Below, piece by piece: positions 24,879 to 31,886 of a DNA stretch of 64,000 nt. The stretch spans positions 202,516-266,515 of the forward strand of contig NZ_MUXN01000006.1 in assembly GCF_001995215.1 (NCBI RefSeq). Direction: 5' to 3'. The stretch comes from Amycolatopsis azurea DSM 43854 (lineage in GTDB: Bacteria > Actinomycetota > Actinomycetes > Mycobacteriales > Pseudonocardiaceae). The notes beneath the pieces were generated by a model. It was given only the letters and a program-made list of their open reading frames with translations, searched no databases and had not been told where the DNA came from. The stretch's first letter is position 1, and each line of letters begins with the position of its first letter. Position numbers and translations under genes: made by a program.

Positions 24879-26323
24879 CGGTCGGCCTCGGGCGGCGCGG
24901 GCCGCACGATCAGGTCGACACCCTCGGAGTCGACGACCTCACAGCGCACGAAGTCCCCCACCGCCAGCGCGGGCAGGTCGTCCGTCTCGATCAGGACACA
25001 TTCACCGTCGACCTCGGGGGCCTGGTGGGCGGCGCGGCCGATCGGGTCCTCGCCGTCCTCGGCCTGCTCGATCAGGACGTCGACGAAGTCCCCGATGCGG
25101 TCCTCGGCCCGCTGCGAGGTCAGCTCCTCGACCAGCGCCGAGATCCGCGCGACCCGCTCGTTCACCACGGACTCGTCGAGTTTGCCGTCGAAGGTCTCGG
25201 CCTCGGTGCCGTCCTCGTCCGAGTAGCCGAAGACGCCCACCGCGTCCAGGCGCGCGCCGGTCAGGAAGCGCTCCAGCTCGGCGACGTCCTCTTCGGTCTC
25301 GCCCGGGAACCCGACGATGACGTTGGTGCGGATGCCGGCGCCGGGCGAGAACTCGCGGATCTGGTCGCACAGCGCGAGGAACGAGTCCGTGGACCCGAAG
25401 CGGCGCATGCGGCGCAGCACGGTCTCGCTGGAGTGCTGGAAGGAGAGGTCGAAGTAGTCGGCGACGCCCGGCGTGGTCGCGATGGCCTTGACCAGGCCGG
25501 GGCGCGTCTCGGCGGGCTGCAGGTAGGAGACGCGGACGCGTTCGATGCCGGGCACCTCGGCCAGGCGCGGGACCAGCAGTTCCAGCGCGCGGGCGCCGTC
25601 GCGGCCGAAGTCCTTGCCGTAGGAGGTGGAGTTCTCCGAGACGAGGAAGACCTCCTTGACGCCGTTCTCCGCGAGCCACATCGCCTCGGCGACGATCTCG
25701 TCCGGCTGCCGCGACACGAAGGAGCCGCGGAACGACGGGATCGCGCAGAACGAGCAGCGGCGGTCACAGCCGGAGGCGATCTTCAGCGCGGCCACCGGGG
25801 AGGTGTCGAGCCGTGTCCGCAGCACACGCGGGCCCCAGCCGTGCTGCGCGTGCCCCGGCACCTCGACCGACTCGGCGGCCGTCGGCCGCTGGACCGGGCT
25901 GATCGGCAGAAGCTTGCGGCGGTCGGACGGCGTGTGGGACTCGACCTTCCGGCCCGCCACGACGTCGTCCAGACGCTCGGCGAGGTCGGCGTAGTGATCG
26001 AAACCGAGGACCGCGTCGGCCTCGGGCAGGCTCTCGGCCAGCTCGTTGCCGTAGCGCTCGGCCATGCAGCCGACGGCGACGACCTTCTTGCCCGTGTCGG
26101 ACGCCGCGAGCAGGGTGTCGACCGAATCCTTCTTGGCGGACTCGACGAAGCCGCAGGTGTTGACGACCACGACGTCGGAATCCTCGGGCTCGGCGGCGAG
26201 CTCCCAGCCGCCCGCCGCCAGCCGTCCGGCGAGTTCCTCGGAATCGACCTCGTTGCGGGCGCAACCGAGGGTCAGCAAGGACACGCGGCGAGTGGCGACA
26301 GGATCAGTGGTGGGAGAAGGCAC
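24875..26323 (-). CDS. rimO: Ribosomal protein S12 methylthiotransferase
   Basis: 482 residues. The N-terminal iron-sulphur cluster is held by C21, C57 and C86, and the radical SAM cluster by C186-xxx-C190-xx-C193 (CDRRCSFC). A C-terminal TRAM domain follows (about 415-482). It methylthiolates an Asp of S12. A TACCCT box lies seven bases before the GTG, so the mRNA is probably leaderless and this start is fixed. It heads the rimO-pgsA-cinA operon and is divergent from argA. Confidence 0.95.
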   Translation of the reverse strand: MPSPTTDPVATRRVSLLTLGCARNEVDSEELAGRLAAGGWELAAEPEDSDVVVVNTCGFVESAKKDSVDTLLAASDTGKKVVAVGCMAERYGNELAESLPEADAVLGFDHYADLAERLDDVVAGRKVESHTPSDRRKLLPISPVQRPTAAESVEVPGHAQHGWGPRVLRTRLDTSPVAALKIASGCDRRCSFCAIPSFRGSFVSRQPDEIVAEAMWLAENGVKEVFLVSENSTSYGKDFGRDGARALELLVPRLAEVPGIERVRVSYLQPAETRPGLVKAIATTPGVADYFDLSFQHSSETVLRRMRRFGSTDSFLALCDQIREFSPGAGIRTNVIVGFPGETEEDVAELERFLTGARLDAVGVFGYSDEDGTEAETFDGKLDESVVNERVARISALVEELTSQRAEDRIGDFVDVLIEQAEDGEDPIGRAAHQAPEVDGECVLIETDDLPALAVGDFVRCEVVDSEGVDLIVRPAPPEADR

Positions 26324-26411
26324 GTGCCTTAGGGTAGCTGGCCTGTTCGCCGGGTCGGCGATCGCTCGCTCGGGCGAGCCCTCGACCGGTCGCGGCCGCG
26401 CGGATGGCTTA

Positions 26412-26939
26412 ATGGTGGATGTGCCGTCAGACCCTCTCCTTCGCCGCCGTCCCACCGTCCGCCGGGCCCGGATCGCGGACGTCCGCAAGATCAAGGCGCT
26501 GGTCGACTCCGACGCGGGGACCGTGCTGCTGGAGAAGGACCTCGTCACCCTCTACGAGAACGTCCAGGAGTTCTGGGTGGTCGAGGACGGTGACGACGTG
26601 CTCGGCTGCGGCGCGCTCCACGTGCTGTGGGAGGACATCGCCGAGCTGCGCACCATCGCGGTCGACAAGGACTCGCGAGGCCGCGGGATCGGGCACGCGC
26701 TGGTCGCCCAGCTGATCGGCTTCGCCCGCGAGATCGGGCTGAAACGGCTGTTCGTGCTGACCTTCGAGACCCACTTCTTCGCCAGGCACGGCTTCGTCGA
26801 GATCGACGGCACGCCGGTCACCCAAGAGGTCTACGAGGAGATGCGGCGCTCGGCCGACCCGGGCGTCGCGGAGTTCCTCGACCTGCCGTACGTGAAGCCG
26901 AACACCCTGGGCAACAGCCGGATGCTGCTGGAGTTCTAG
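26412..26939 (+). CDS. argA: Actinobacterial ArgA-type N-acetyltransferase
   Basis: About 175 residues, a single GNAT domain with the acetyl-CoA motif [14 protein letters not shown]. The end [17 protein letters not shown] is typical of the actinobacterial amino-acid N-acetyltransferase (Rv2747 type) that makes N-acetylglutamate for arginine synthesis. The start is uncertain: ATG 26412, GTG 26415 or GTG 26421. A TAATGG box at 26411 would favour GTG 26421 as a leaderless start. It shares the position between rimO/pgsA and ftsK with its mycobacterial relative. Confidence 0.88.
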   Translation: MVDVPSDPLLRRRPTVRRARIADVRKIKALVDSDAGTVLLEKDLVTLYENVQEFWVVEDGDDVLGCGALHVLWEDIAELRTIAVDKDSRGRGIGHALVAQLIGFAREIGLKRLFVLTFETHFFARHGFVEIDGTPVTQEVYEEMRRSADPGVAEFLDLPYVKPNTLGNSRMLLEF

Positions 26940-26985
26940 CTGATGGGCGCCTTCGCCGCTTAGCTGCTGCGCGGCTGGGTATCCG

Positions 26986-27044
26986 GGTGTCCCCAATGTG
27001 GCATTGGGGACGTTGAGCGTCTCCAATGCCACATTGGGGACACC
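26986..27044. repeat. 59-base palindrome of two CCAATG/CATTGG units
   Basis: Two copies of the unit facing each other (GGTGTCCCCAATGTGG ... CCACATTGGGGACACC) around a TTGAG centre. The arms are about 27 bases with a single mismatch. Each arm is itself a small palindrome. Confidence 0.85.
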
Positions 27045-27127
27045 AGGACATGCGGACCGGCCCAGACCGCGAACACGCGCCTAGCGGACACCTTCCCCGC
27101 CCAGCTGCCCTAATGATTCCGCAGCTG

Positions 27128-27185
27128 GGGTTCCCAATGTCGCATTTGAGACGCTCGGCGCCCCTAACGCGACATTGGGGACACC
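27128..27185. repeat. Degenerate second copy of the CCAATG palindrome
   Basis: GGTTCCCAATGTCGCATTTG and CGACATTGGGGACACC face each other around CTCGG with several mismatches. It is the same family as 26986-27044 and 9642-9674. Between the two copies (27045-27127) I see no gene. Confidence 0.7.
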
Positions 27186-27207
27186 CAGGCACCGGTGAAG
27201 GGAGCCT

Positions 27208-27741
27208 TCAGCCCTTCTTCGCGTGGCGGGCGACCCGCACCCGGTTGCCGCACAGCGACGGCGTGCACCAGACCCGCCTGCTGTTGGCGGCCACGAACAG
27301 CATCGAGCAGTCGTGCGCGCCGCATCGCCGCAGCTGAGCGGCGCGCGGCCCGGACACGAGGTCGATCGCGGCCACCGCGACGGCGGCGAGGGCGATCTCT
27401 CCACCGTCCTCGCCGTGCCAGGACATCTCGGCACCGTCGGCGGTCAACCGCGGGCTGGTCGGCACCGCGGCCGCGGCGGCGTTGACCCGCTCGACCGCCC
27501 ACGCCTCGGGCTCCCGCTTGGCCACGGCCGCCTCCAGCACCTCCCGCACCGCCGACCGCAGCCTCCGCGTCTGCTCGGCCGAGGGCGGCCGGGCGCCTTC
27601 GGGCAGCAGGGACGCCTGAGTCGCCCAGAACCTGGCATGGCCGTCGTCGAGCAGATCGATCGACGGCGAGACGGCCAGCATGACGGTGTCGGCGAGGTTC
27701 ACCGCGAGATCGTCACCGGGGAGCGAGTCGAGGTCGAGCAT
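27208..27741 (-). CDS. CGNR zinc-finger protein, putative regulator
   Basis: 177 residues. The N-terminal 130 residues match the ABATE-like stress-sensing domain that begins 'DLAVNLADTVM'. The C-terminus is a CGNR zinc finger with cysteines in CGAHDCSMLF and WCTPSLCGNR and a final RVARH. Such proteins are putative transcription regulators. It is divergent from a hydrolase gene, and a 9-base-arm inverted repeat lies between them, so it may control both sides. The start is an ATG without a strong ribosome site. Confidence 0.88.
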   Translation of the reverse strand: MLDLDSLPGDDLAVNLADTVMLAVSPSIDLLDDGHARFWATQASLLPEGARPPSAEQTRRLRSAVREVLEAAVAKREPEAWAVERVNAAAAAVPTSPRLTADGAEMSWHGEDGGEIALAAVAVAAIDLVSGPRAAQLRRCGAHDCSMLFVAANSRRVWCTPSLCGNRVRVARHAKKG

Positions 27742-27760
27742 GCCTTGACACTATCAGGTA

Positions 27761-27790
27761 CTAATGGTTCAAGACAGTTCTAACCATTAG
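27761..27790. promoter_or_regulatory. Inverted-repeat operator between divergent genes
   Basis: CTAATGGTT and AACCATTAG, perfect arms separated by 12 bases. The region between 27741 and 27800 is AT-rich and must hold both promoters. The right arm touches the ribosome site of the hydrolase gene. Confidence 0.65.
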
Positions 27791-27799
27791 GGAGTGTTC

Positions 27800-28645
27800 A
27801 TGACGACCATCCGGCACCGTTCCGTCGTACTCGGCGACGTCGAGGTCTTCTACCGCGAGGCCGGCGATCCCGGCACGCCCGTGTTGCTCCTGCTGCACGG
27901 CTTCCCGACGTCGTCGCACCAGTTCACGCGGCTGATGCGCCGTCTCGCCGGACGGTGGCGGCTCGTCGCGCCGGACCTGCCCGGGTTCGGCGAGACCGTC
28001 ACGCCCGAGGGTTTCGAGTTCACCTTCGACCGGCTGGCGGAGGTGGTCGGCGAGTTCGTCGACGCGCTGGAGCTGCGCCGGTACGCGCTCTACGTCTTCG
28101 ATTTCGGCGCCCCGACGGGGCTGCGGCTGGCGGTCTCGCGGCCGTCCCAGATCACCGCGCTGATCACGCAGAACGGCAACGCCTACGTCGAGGGACTCGG
28201 GCCCGCGATGCCGGACTTCCCGTCCCTGACGGACGAAACCGAGGCGCGGCGCGGGTTCGAAGCGATCCTCGACCCGGCACAGATCCGGTACCAGTACACC
28301 GGCGCTCGCGATCCCGAGGCCATCGATCCCGCGAACTACCTGCTGGACCAGTACTTCCTCGAACGCCCCGGCCGCGCGGAGGCGATGATCGACCTGTTCT
28401 GGGACTACCGGAACAACCCGCCCGAGTACCCGAAGTTCCAGGCGTGGCTGCGGGAAGCGCAGCCGCCCGTGCTCGCCGTGTGGGGCCGCAACGACCCGTT
28501 CTTCATCCCGGCGGGAGCCGAAGCGTTCCGGAATGATGTTCCCTCGGCGGAGGTTCATCTCTTCGACACCGGGCATTTCGCGCTGGAAGAGGATCTCGAA
28601 CCGATCAGCGAGCTGATCGACCGCTTCCTGGCGGCGCATCACTGA
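27800..28645 (+). CDS. Alpha/beta hydrolase, epoxide hydrolase-like
   Basis: 281 residues, ATG behind GGGAG. The oxyanion motif is HGFPTSSHQF, the nucleophile elbow is VFDFGAP with Asp101 in place of Ser, the acid is in VWGRNDPFF and the His in DTGHFALEED. An Asp nucleophile marks the epoxide hydrolase/haloalkane dehalogenase branch rather than the esterases. It is followed after 10 bases by a nitroreductase, suggesting a small detoxification operon under the divergent CGNR protein. Confidence 0.9.
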   Translation: MTTIRHRSVVLGDVEVFYREAGDPGTPVLLLLHGFPTSSHQFTRLMRRLAGRWRLVAPDLPGFGETVTPEGFEFTFDRLAEVVGEFVDALELRRYALYVFDFGAPTGLRLAVSRPSQITALITQNGNAYVEGLGPAMPDFPSLTDETEARRGFEAILDPAQIRYQYTGARDPEAIDPANYLLDQYFLERPGRAEAMIDLFWDYRNNPPEYPKFQAWLREAQPPVLAVWGRNDPFFIPAGAEAFRNDVPSAEVHLFDTGHFALEEDLEPISELIDRFLAAHH

Positions 28646-28655
28646 AAGGCGGCAC

Positions 28656-29297
28656 ATGGACACCTCGGTCACCGATCACCTGCTCAGCACGACGCGGGCG
28701 GTCCGCCGCAAGCTCGACCTGGACCGGCCGGTGGAACCCGAGGTGCTCGAAGAGTGCCTGCGGCTCGCGTTGCAGGCGCCCACACCGGGCAACCAGCAGG
28801 CGTGGCGCTGGCTCGTCGTCCGGGATCAAGGGGTGAAGGACCAGCTGTCCGAGCTGTTCCGGCGGGTCGGGAAGGCGTACCTGGAAACGAACGCGGCCGC
28901 GCTCGGCAAGGCGATCGACGAGCCTTCCGTGGCGCGGGCGTTCGCTTCGGGGCAGCACCTGATCGACGTGATCGACCGGGTCCCGGTGTACGTCATCCCG
29001 TGCCTGACCGGCAGGCCGAGCGGCGACAACGCGACCGATGCCGCGTTCTACGGCGGGATCTTCCCCGCGGTGTGGAACTTCCAGCTGGCGCTGCGGTCGC
29101 GGGGCCTCGGCTCGACGCTCACGACGTATCACCTGACACACGAAGCGGAGGCGGCCGAAATCCTCGGCATCCCCGCCGACGTCACGCAGGTCGGGCTGCT
29201 GCCGGTCGCCTACACGACGGTGCCGGACTTCAAACCCGCGTCGCGCGTGCCGCTGTCGGAGGTCGCGTACCTCGATGGCTGGGGGAACGCGCTTTAG
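28656..29297 (+). CDS. Nitroreductase-family flavoprotein
   Basis: 213 residues. The FMN-binding start RAVRRKLDLDRPV and QAPTPGNQQAW are those of the nitroreductase family; GLGSTLTT and the PVAY segment complete the fold. These enzymes reduce nitro compounds, quinones or similar electrophiles with NAD(P)H. Cotranscription with the epoxide hydrolase-like gene is likely. Its TAG stop lies in the tip of the fold-back element 29294-29462. Confidence 0.92.
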   Translation: MDTSVTDHLLSTTRAVRRKLDLDRPVEPEVLEECLRLALQAPTPGNQQAWRWLVVRDQGVKDQLSELFRRVGKAYLETNAAALGKAIDEPSVARAFASGQHLIDVIDRVPVYVIPCLTGRPSGDNATDAAFYGGIFPAVWNFQLALRSRGLGSTLTTYHLTHEAEAAEILGIPADVTQVGLLPVAYTTVPDFKPASRVPLSEVAYLDGWGNAL

Positions 29298-29462
29298 GTG
29301 CTGTCCTGCAAGTCTGTTCGATGGGCTTCGTGATCCAGGTGGTTCCTGGCGGTGCGGGCGGATCGGCCTCGTACCGGGTCGTACTCGGCCGCATCCGTCC
29401 GTGCCGTCAGGGACCGCCTGGGCGCGAAGACCGCGAACATGACTTGCAGGACAGCGCCTAAG
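29294..29462. repeat. 169-base fold-back element between convergent genes
   Basis: The whole gap is one long imperfect palindrome. The tips read TTAGGTGCTGTCCTGCAAGT (plus) and TTAGGCGCTGTCCTGCAAGT (minus), 19 of 20 identical. Similarity continues inward for about 60 more bases, and the centre repeats a CGGCC/CGTAC motif. The TAG stops of both flanking genes lie inside the matching tips. It may be a MITE-like non-autonomous element or a very large bidirectional terminator. No transposase and no clear target duplication is seen. Confidence 0.75.
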
Positions 29463-29952
29463 CCTTGGACACCCGCAGGGTGACCTGGTCGCCCCCCGAA
29501 CTCACGGCGACCAGGTCCACCCGGCAGGCGGCGAACTCGACGGACTGCTTGCCGCTCCGGCCGGTGGAGGCGACTTCCGCCGTCGTCCGCTCCCCGCGTC
29601 CCGGTTCGGCCAGGGTCAGCTCGATCACGGCCTCCCCTTCCCAGACGCAGACCGTGCCCTGAGGGCAACGGGAATCGGACACCAGGCGAGCGAAGCGGAT
29701 GCTGACGTCCTTCGACGCGACCTCGGTCGTGTCACCGACCTTGAGGACGACGGTCTCCCCCAGCTCGACGGTGCCTTTGGGCTTCTCTTGCGGCTTGGGG
29801 ACCGGCTGCTGCGCCGGCGCGGGCTGGACCAGCGTCGGCTGGGTCACCGTGGGCTGGTCCGCCGCGGGTTGTTCACGCGCGGCCGAGCTGCCGGCTCCGC
29901 AGGCGAGGCCGACCAGGGCGCAGAGGACGACGAGCAGCTTCTTGGGGTCCAC
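29458..29952 (-). CDS. Secreted lipoprotein, unknown function
   Basis: 164 residues from a GTG. A hydrophobic signal ends in the lipobox VGLAC, followed by a Pro/Gln/Thr-rich spacer (about residues 25-65). A beta-rich domain comes next, with three cysteines (SRCPQGTVCVWEG, FAACRV) probably forming disulphides. I do not recognise the domain. It lies downstream of rloB by 43 bases on the same strand, but nothing ties it to that pair. Confidence 0.75.
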   Translation of the reverse strand: MDPKKLLVVLCALVGLACGAGSSAAREQPAADQPTVTQPTLVQPAPAQQPVPKPQEKPKGTVELGETVVLKVGDTTEVASKDVSIRFARLVSDSRCPQGTVCVWEGEAVIELTLAEPGRGERTTAEVASTGRSGKQSVEFAACRVDLVAVSSGGDQVTLRVSKA

Positions 29953-29995
29953 GGAGTCAGGACGTAACGGAGGCTCCGGTCCGTTGCATCGGTTC

Positions 29996-30598
29996 TCAGG
30001 TGATCTTTTCGACCAGGGCCCAGACGCCGGTGGATGGGTTGCGGCCGTGCTCGGAACCCAGCTCGACGCCGTGTTTCTTCGCGCGCTCGACCGCGGATCC
30101 GATCCCGCTCTCGTAGTCCGCGAACCGCAACGCCGACTTACTGAAGCCTGGAACATGCTTGACCAGGCGTTTCGCCACGTCGCCATAGCACGTCAACGGC
30201 GCCGAACACGCCTCGAAGTGCAGTAGCAACCAGAACTCGAAGCAAGGATTCGAGATCGCCAGATCGATGCCGAGCCTGCGCGCGGTCGCGGCCGCCTTGT
30301 CGAGGTCGAACTCGTCGACGTCGACCACGCACCACACCTCGTCGTGCGTTCCTTCCGCGCGGTCGCGCATCCCCGCCGCGTACTTGACCACGGCTTCCGG
30401 GTCGCCACGCTTCGCTTTGATCTTGATCGTGATGGCGGGGTTGCGACGAGCCCGTTTGAGCCCTTCGAAGTACGAGGGCTCCGTGGCCTCGGCGCCGCAG
30501 ACGACGAGAACCGACGTCCGTTGCTCTCGAAAAGCCGGCCGCTCCGGCCGCTGTTCTCCCGGCGGGTCATCTGCCCAGCACTGCCTCGGCGAAGTCAC
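29996..30598 (-). CDS. rloB: RloB-like putative Toprim nuclease
   Basis: About 200 residues. The family landmarks are [19 protein letters not shown] (residues 29-47), the D93-V-D95 pair in VVDVDEFD, and [14 protein letters not shown] (116-129). Toprim-like Glu and DxD residues suggest metal-dependent cleavage of nucleic acid. The usual CEG of the first motif reads CGA here. The only in-frame start upstream of the domain is GTG 30598, inside the end of rloA. The ATG that overlaps the rloA stop (ATGA, 30570) is in the wrong frame by one base, so an error or small indel near 30530-30570 is possible. Confidence 0.82.
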   Translation of the reverse strand: MTSPRQCWADDPPGEQRPERPAFREQRTSVLVVCGAEATEPSYFEGLKRARRNPAITIKIKAKRGDPEAVVKYAAGMRDRAEGTHDEVWCVVDVDEFDLDKAAATARRLGIDLAISNPCFEFWLLLHFEACSAPLTCYGDVAKRLVKHVPGFSKSALRFADYESGIGSAVERAKKHGVELGSEHGRNPSTGVWALVEKIT

Positions 30599-31802
30599 CC
30601 AGCACCGGCACAGCCCCGTAGGCACCGGCGAGATAACGCCGTTCGGTGTTCTGGTCTTTGCGCGGTTTGAAGTCCGTGAGCGGGTAAAGCTCGCTGGCGC
30701 CTTCGGCGTTCTTGTCGACGAACCAGATCTGGTCCCGGTCCAGCACATTGTCACCGAGCATGGTGCCCAAGAGGCTCGTGTCGTGCGTGGTGAAGATGAG
30801 CTGGGCGCCGTGGGGATTGGTCTCTTCGGACTGGAAAAGCGAAGCGAGCTTCGCGGTGAGCATCGGATGCAAGCTGGCGTCGATTTCGTCCACCACGAGC
30901 ACGCGCCCGTCATCGAGCACGTCGATCACAGTCGGAATGAGCCCGAGCCAGTTCCTTGTTCCCGCCGACTCGTCATGCAGCTCGAAAGGGTTGTCGGCGT
31001 CGCCGTGGCGAAAGCTGAGTCGCCAACGCTGTCTGTTGCGCGCGGGTCTCGCCGGGGTCCGCAACGTCGCGTAGGAATGGAATCCGCCACTCGCGGGCTC
31101 GTCGAGCCGCTCCGCGGCGACGTCCGTGATTCCGACATCCGCGGCCGACAACAGCGACAGCAGTCGCCTGGCGTTGCGCTCGTCCCTGTTCAGGAAATCT
31201 CCTACTCGGCCTTCCACCTGATGCGTCGACCACTGGTCCTCATGGAGCCGGATGCGCAGTCCCTGCGCGAACCACCGGTACACGGGCATCAACGGGCCGA
31301 GCTCAAGCCGCGAACAGAAGTTCAGAAGAAGCACGTCGTCTCGGATCAGCTCCTCCAGGGCGGCGAACTTGCCCTTCAGATCCGAGGACGTGGAGCCGAA
31401 CCTGAAAGAACCCTGGCTCCGCTCGAAGATCACGCGTCGACGCTTCTCGGGATAGGCGTACAGCCACTCCTCACGAAGCGCCTCGCCGTCGACACTGAAT
31501 CCGTAGGTGTAGCGAACTCCCTCGGCGAGGAGTTCGATCACGTAGGTCGACGGTCGCACCGCGCCGGTGTCGCCGAGCCGGAAGTACGGGCGTCCAGCCG
31601 TCCCGAGAGAACCGGACGCGAGCACTGCCATGCGCATGAACGCGAGCCCGTCGATCAGGTTCGACTTCCCGGAGGCGTTCGCCCCGTAGATCGCGGCCAC
31701 CGGAACCGCCGCACGCTCGTCCCCCGGCATCGCGGGCATCAGGAGCAGCTCCTGCTCGTCGCGGAACGAACGATGGTTGCCCAACCGGAAGCTTCGGAGC
31801 AT
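30567..31802 (-). CDS. rloA: RloA-like AAA ATPase of a putative defence pair
   Basis: 411 residues. The ATG at 31802 has GGGAGG eight bases upstream. ABC/OLD-type ATPase motifs are Walker [10 protein letters not shown] (40-48), a signature-like ESAGT (279-283), Walker B VLVVDEID (301-308) and the H-loop FTTHDTS (His340). The long insert between Walker A and the signature is typical of AAA_15 proteins. RloA-RloB pairs were first seen in type I restriction loci, and related pairs (AbiL) abort phage infection. No restriction gene is present here. The pair sits between ftsK and accessory genes. Confidence 0.88.
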   Translation of the reverse strand: MLRSFRLGNHRSFRDEQELLLMPAMPGDERAAVPVAAIYGANASGKSNLIDGLAFMRMAVLASGSLGTAGRPYFRLGDTGAVRPSTYVIELLAEGVRYTYGFSVDGEALREEWLYAYPEKRRRVIFERSQGSFRFGSTSSDLKGKFAALEELIRDDVLLLNFCSRLELGPLMPVYRWFAQGLRIRLHEDQWSTHQVEGRVGDFLNRDERNARRLLSLLSAADVGITDVAAERLDEPASGGFHSYATLRTPARPARNRQRWRLSFRHGDADNPFELHDESAGTRNWLGLIPTVIDVLDDGRVLVVDEIDASLHPMLTAKLASLFQSEETNPHGAQLIFTTHDTSLLGTMLGDNVLDRDQIWFVDKNAEGASELYPLTDFKPRKDQNTERRYLAGAYGAVPVLGDFAEAVLGR

Positions 31803-31825
31803 CCTGACCACCTCCCTGGCAAAGT

Positions 31826-31868
31826 TTCAGGCCGTTCCGTGCCAGTAAACCGCACAGAACGGCCTGAA
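31826..31868. terminator. Hairpin between ftsK and rloA
   Basis: TTCAGGCCGTTC pairs with GAACGGCCTGAA, with a further GTGC/GCAC pair inside. On the minus strand it lies between the ftsK stop and the rloA start, so it should end the ftsK transcript. Confidence 0.75.
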
Positions 31869-31886
31869 GCATCATCCAGGGCAGGT

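Noticed and set aside
26986..27185. CRISPR-like array from repeated CCAATG units
   Set aside because: The copies are facing palindromes without regular spacing or unique spacers, and no cas gene is present.
29294..29462. Insertion sequence
   Set aside because: The element has long inverted ends but only 169 bases, no transposase frame and no visible target duplication, so it is reported as a fold-back repeat only.
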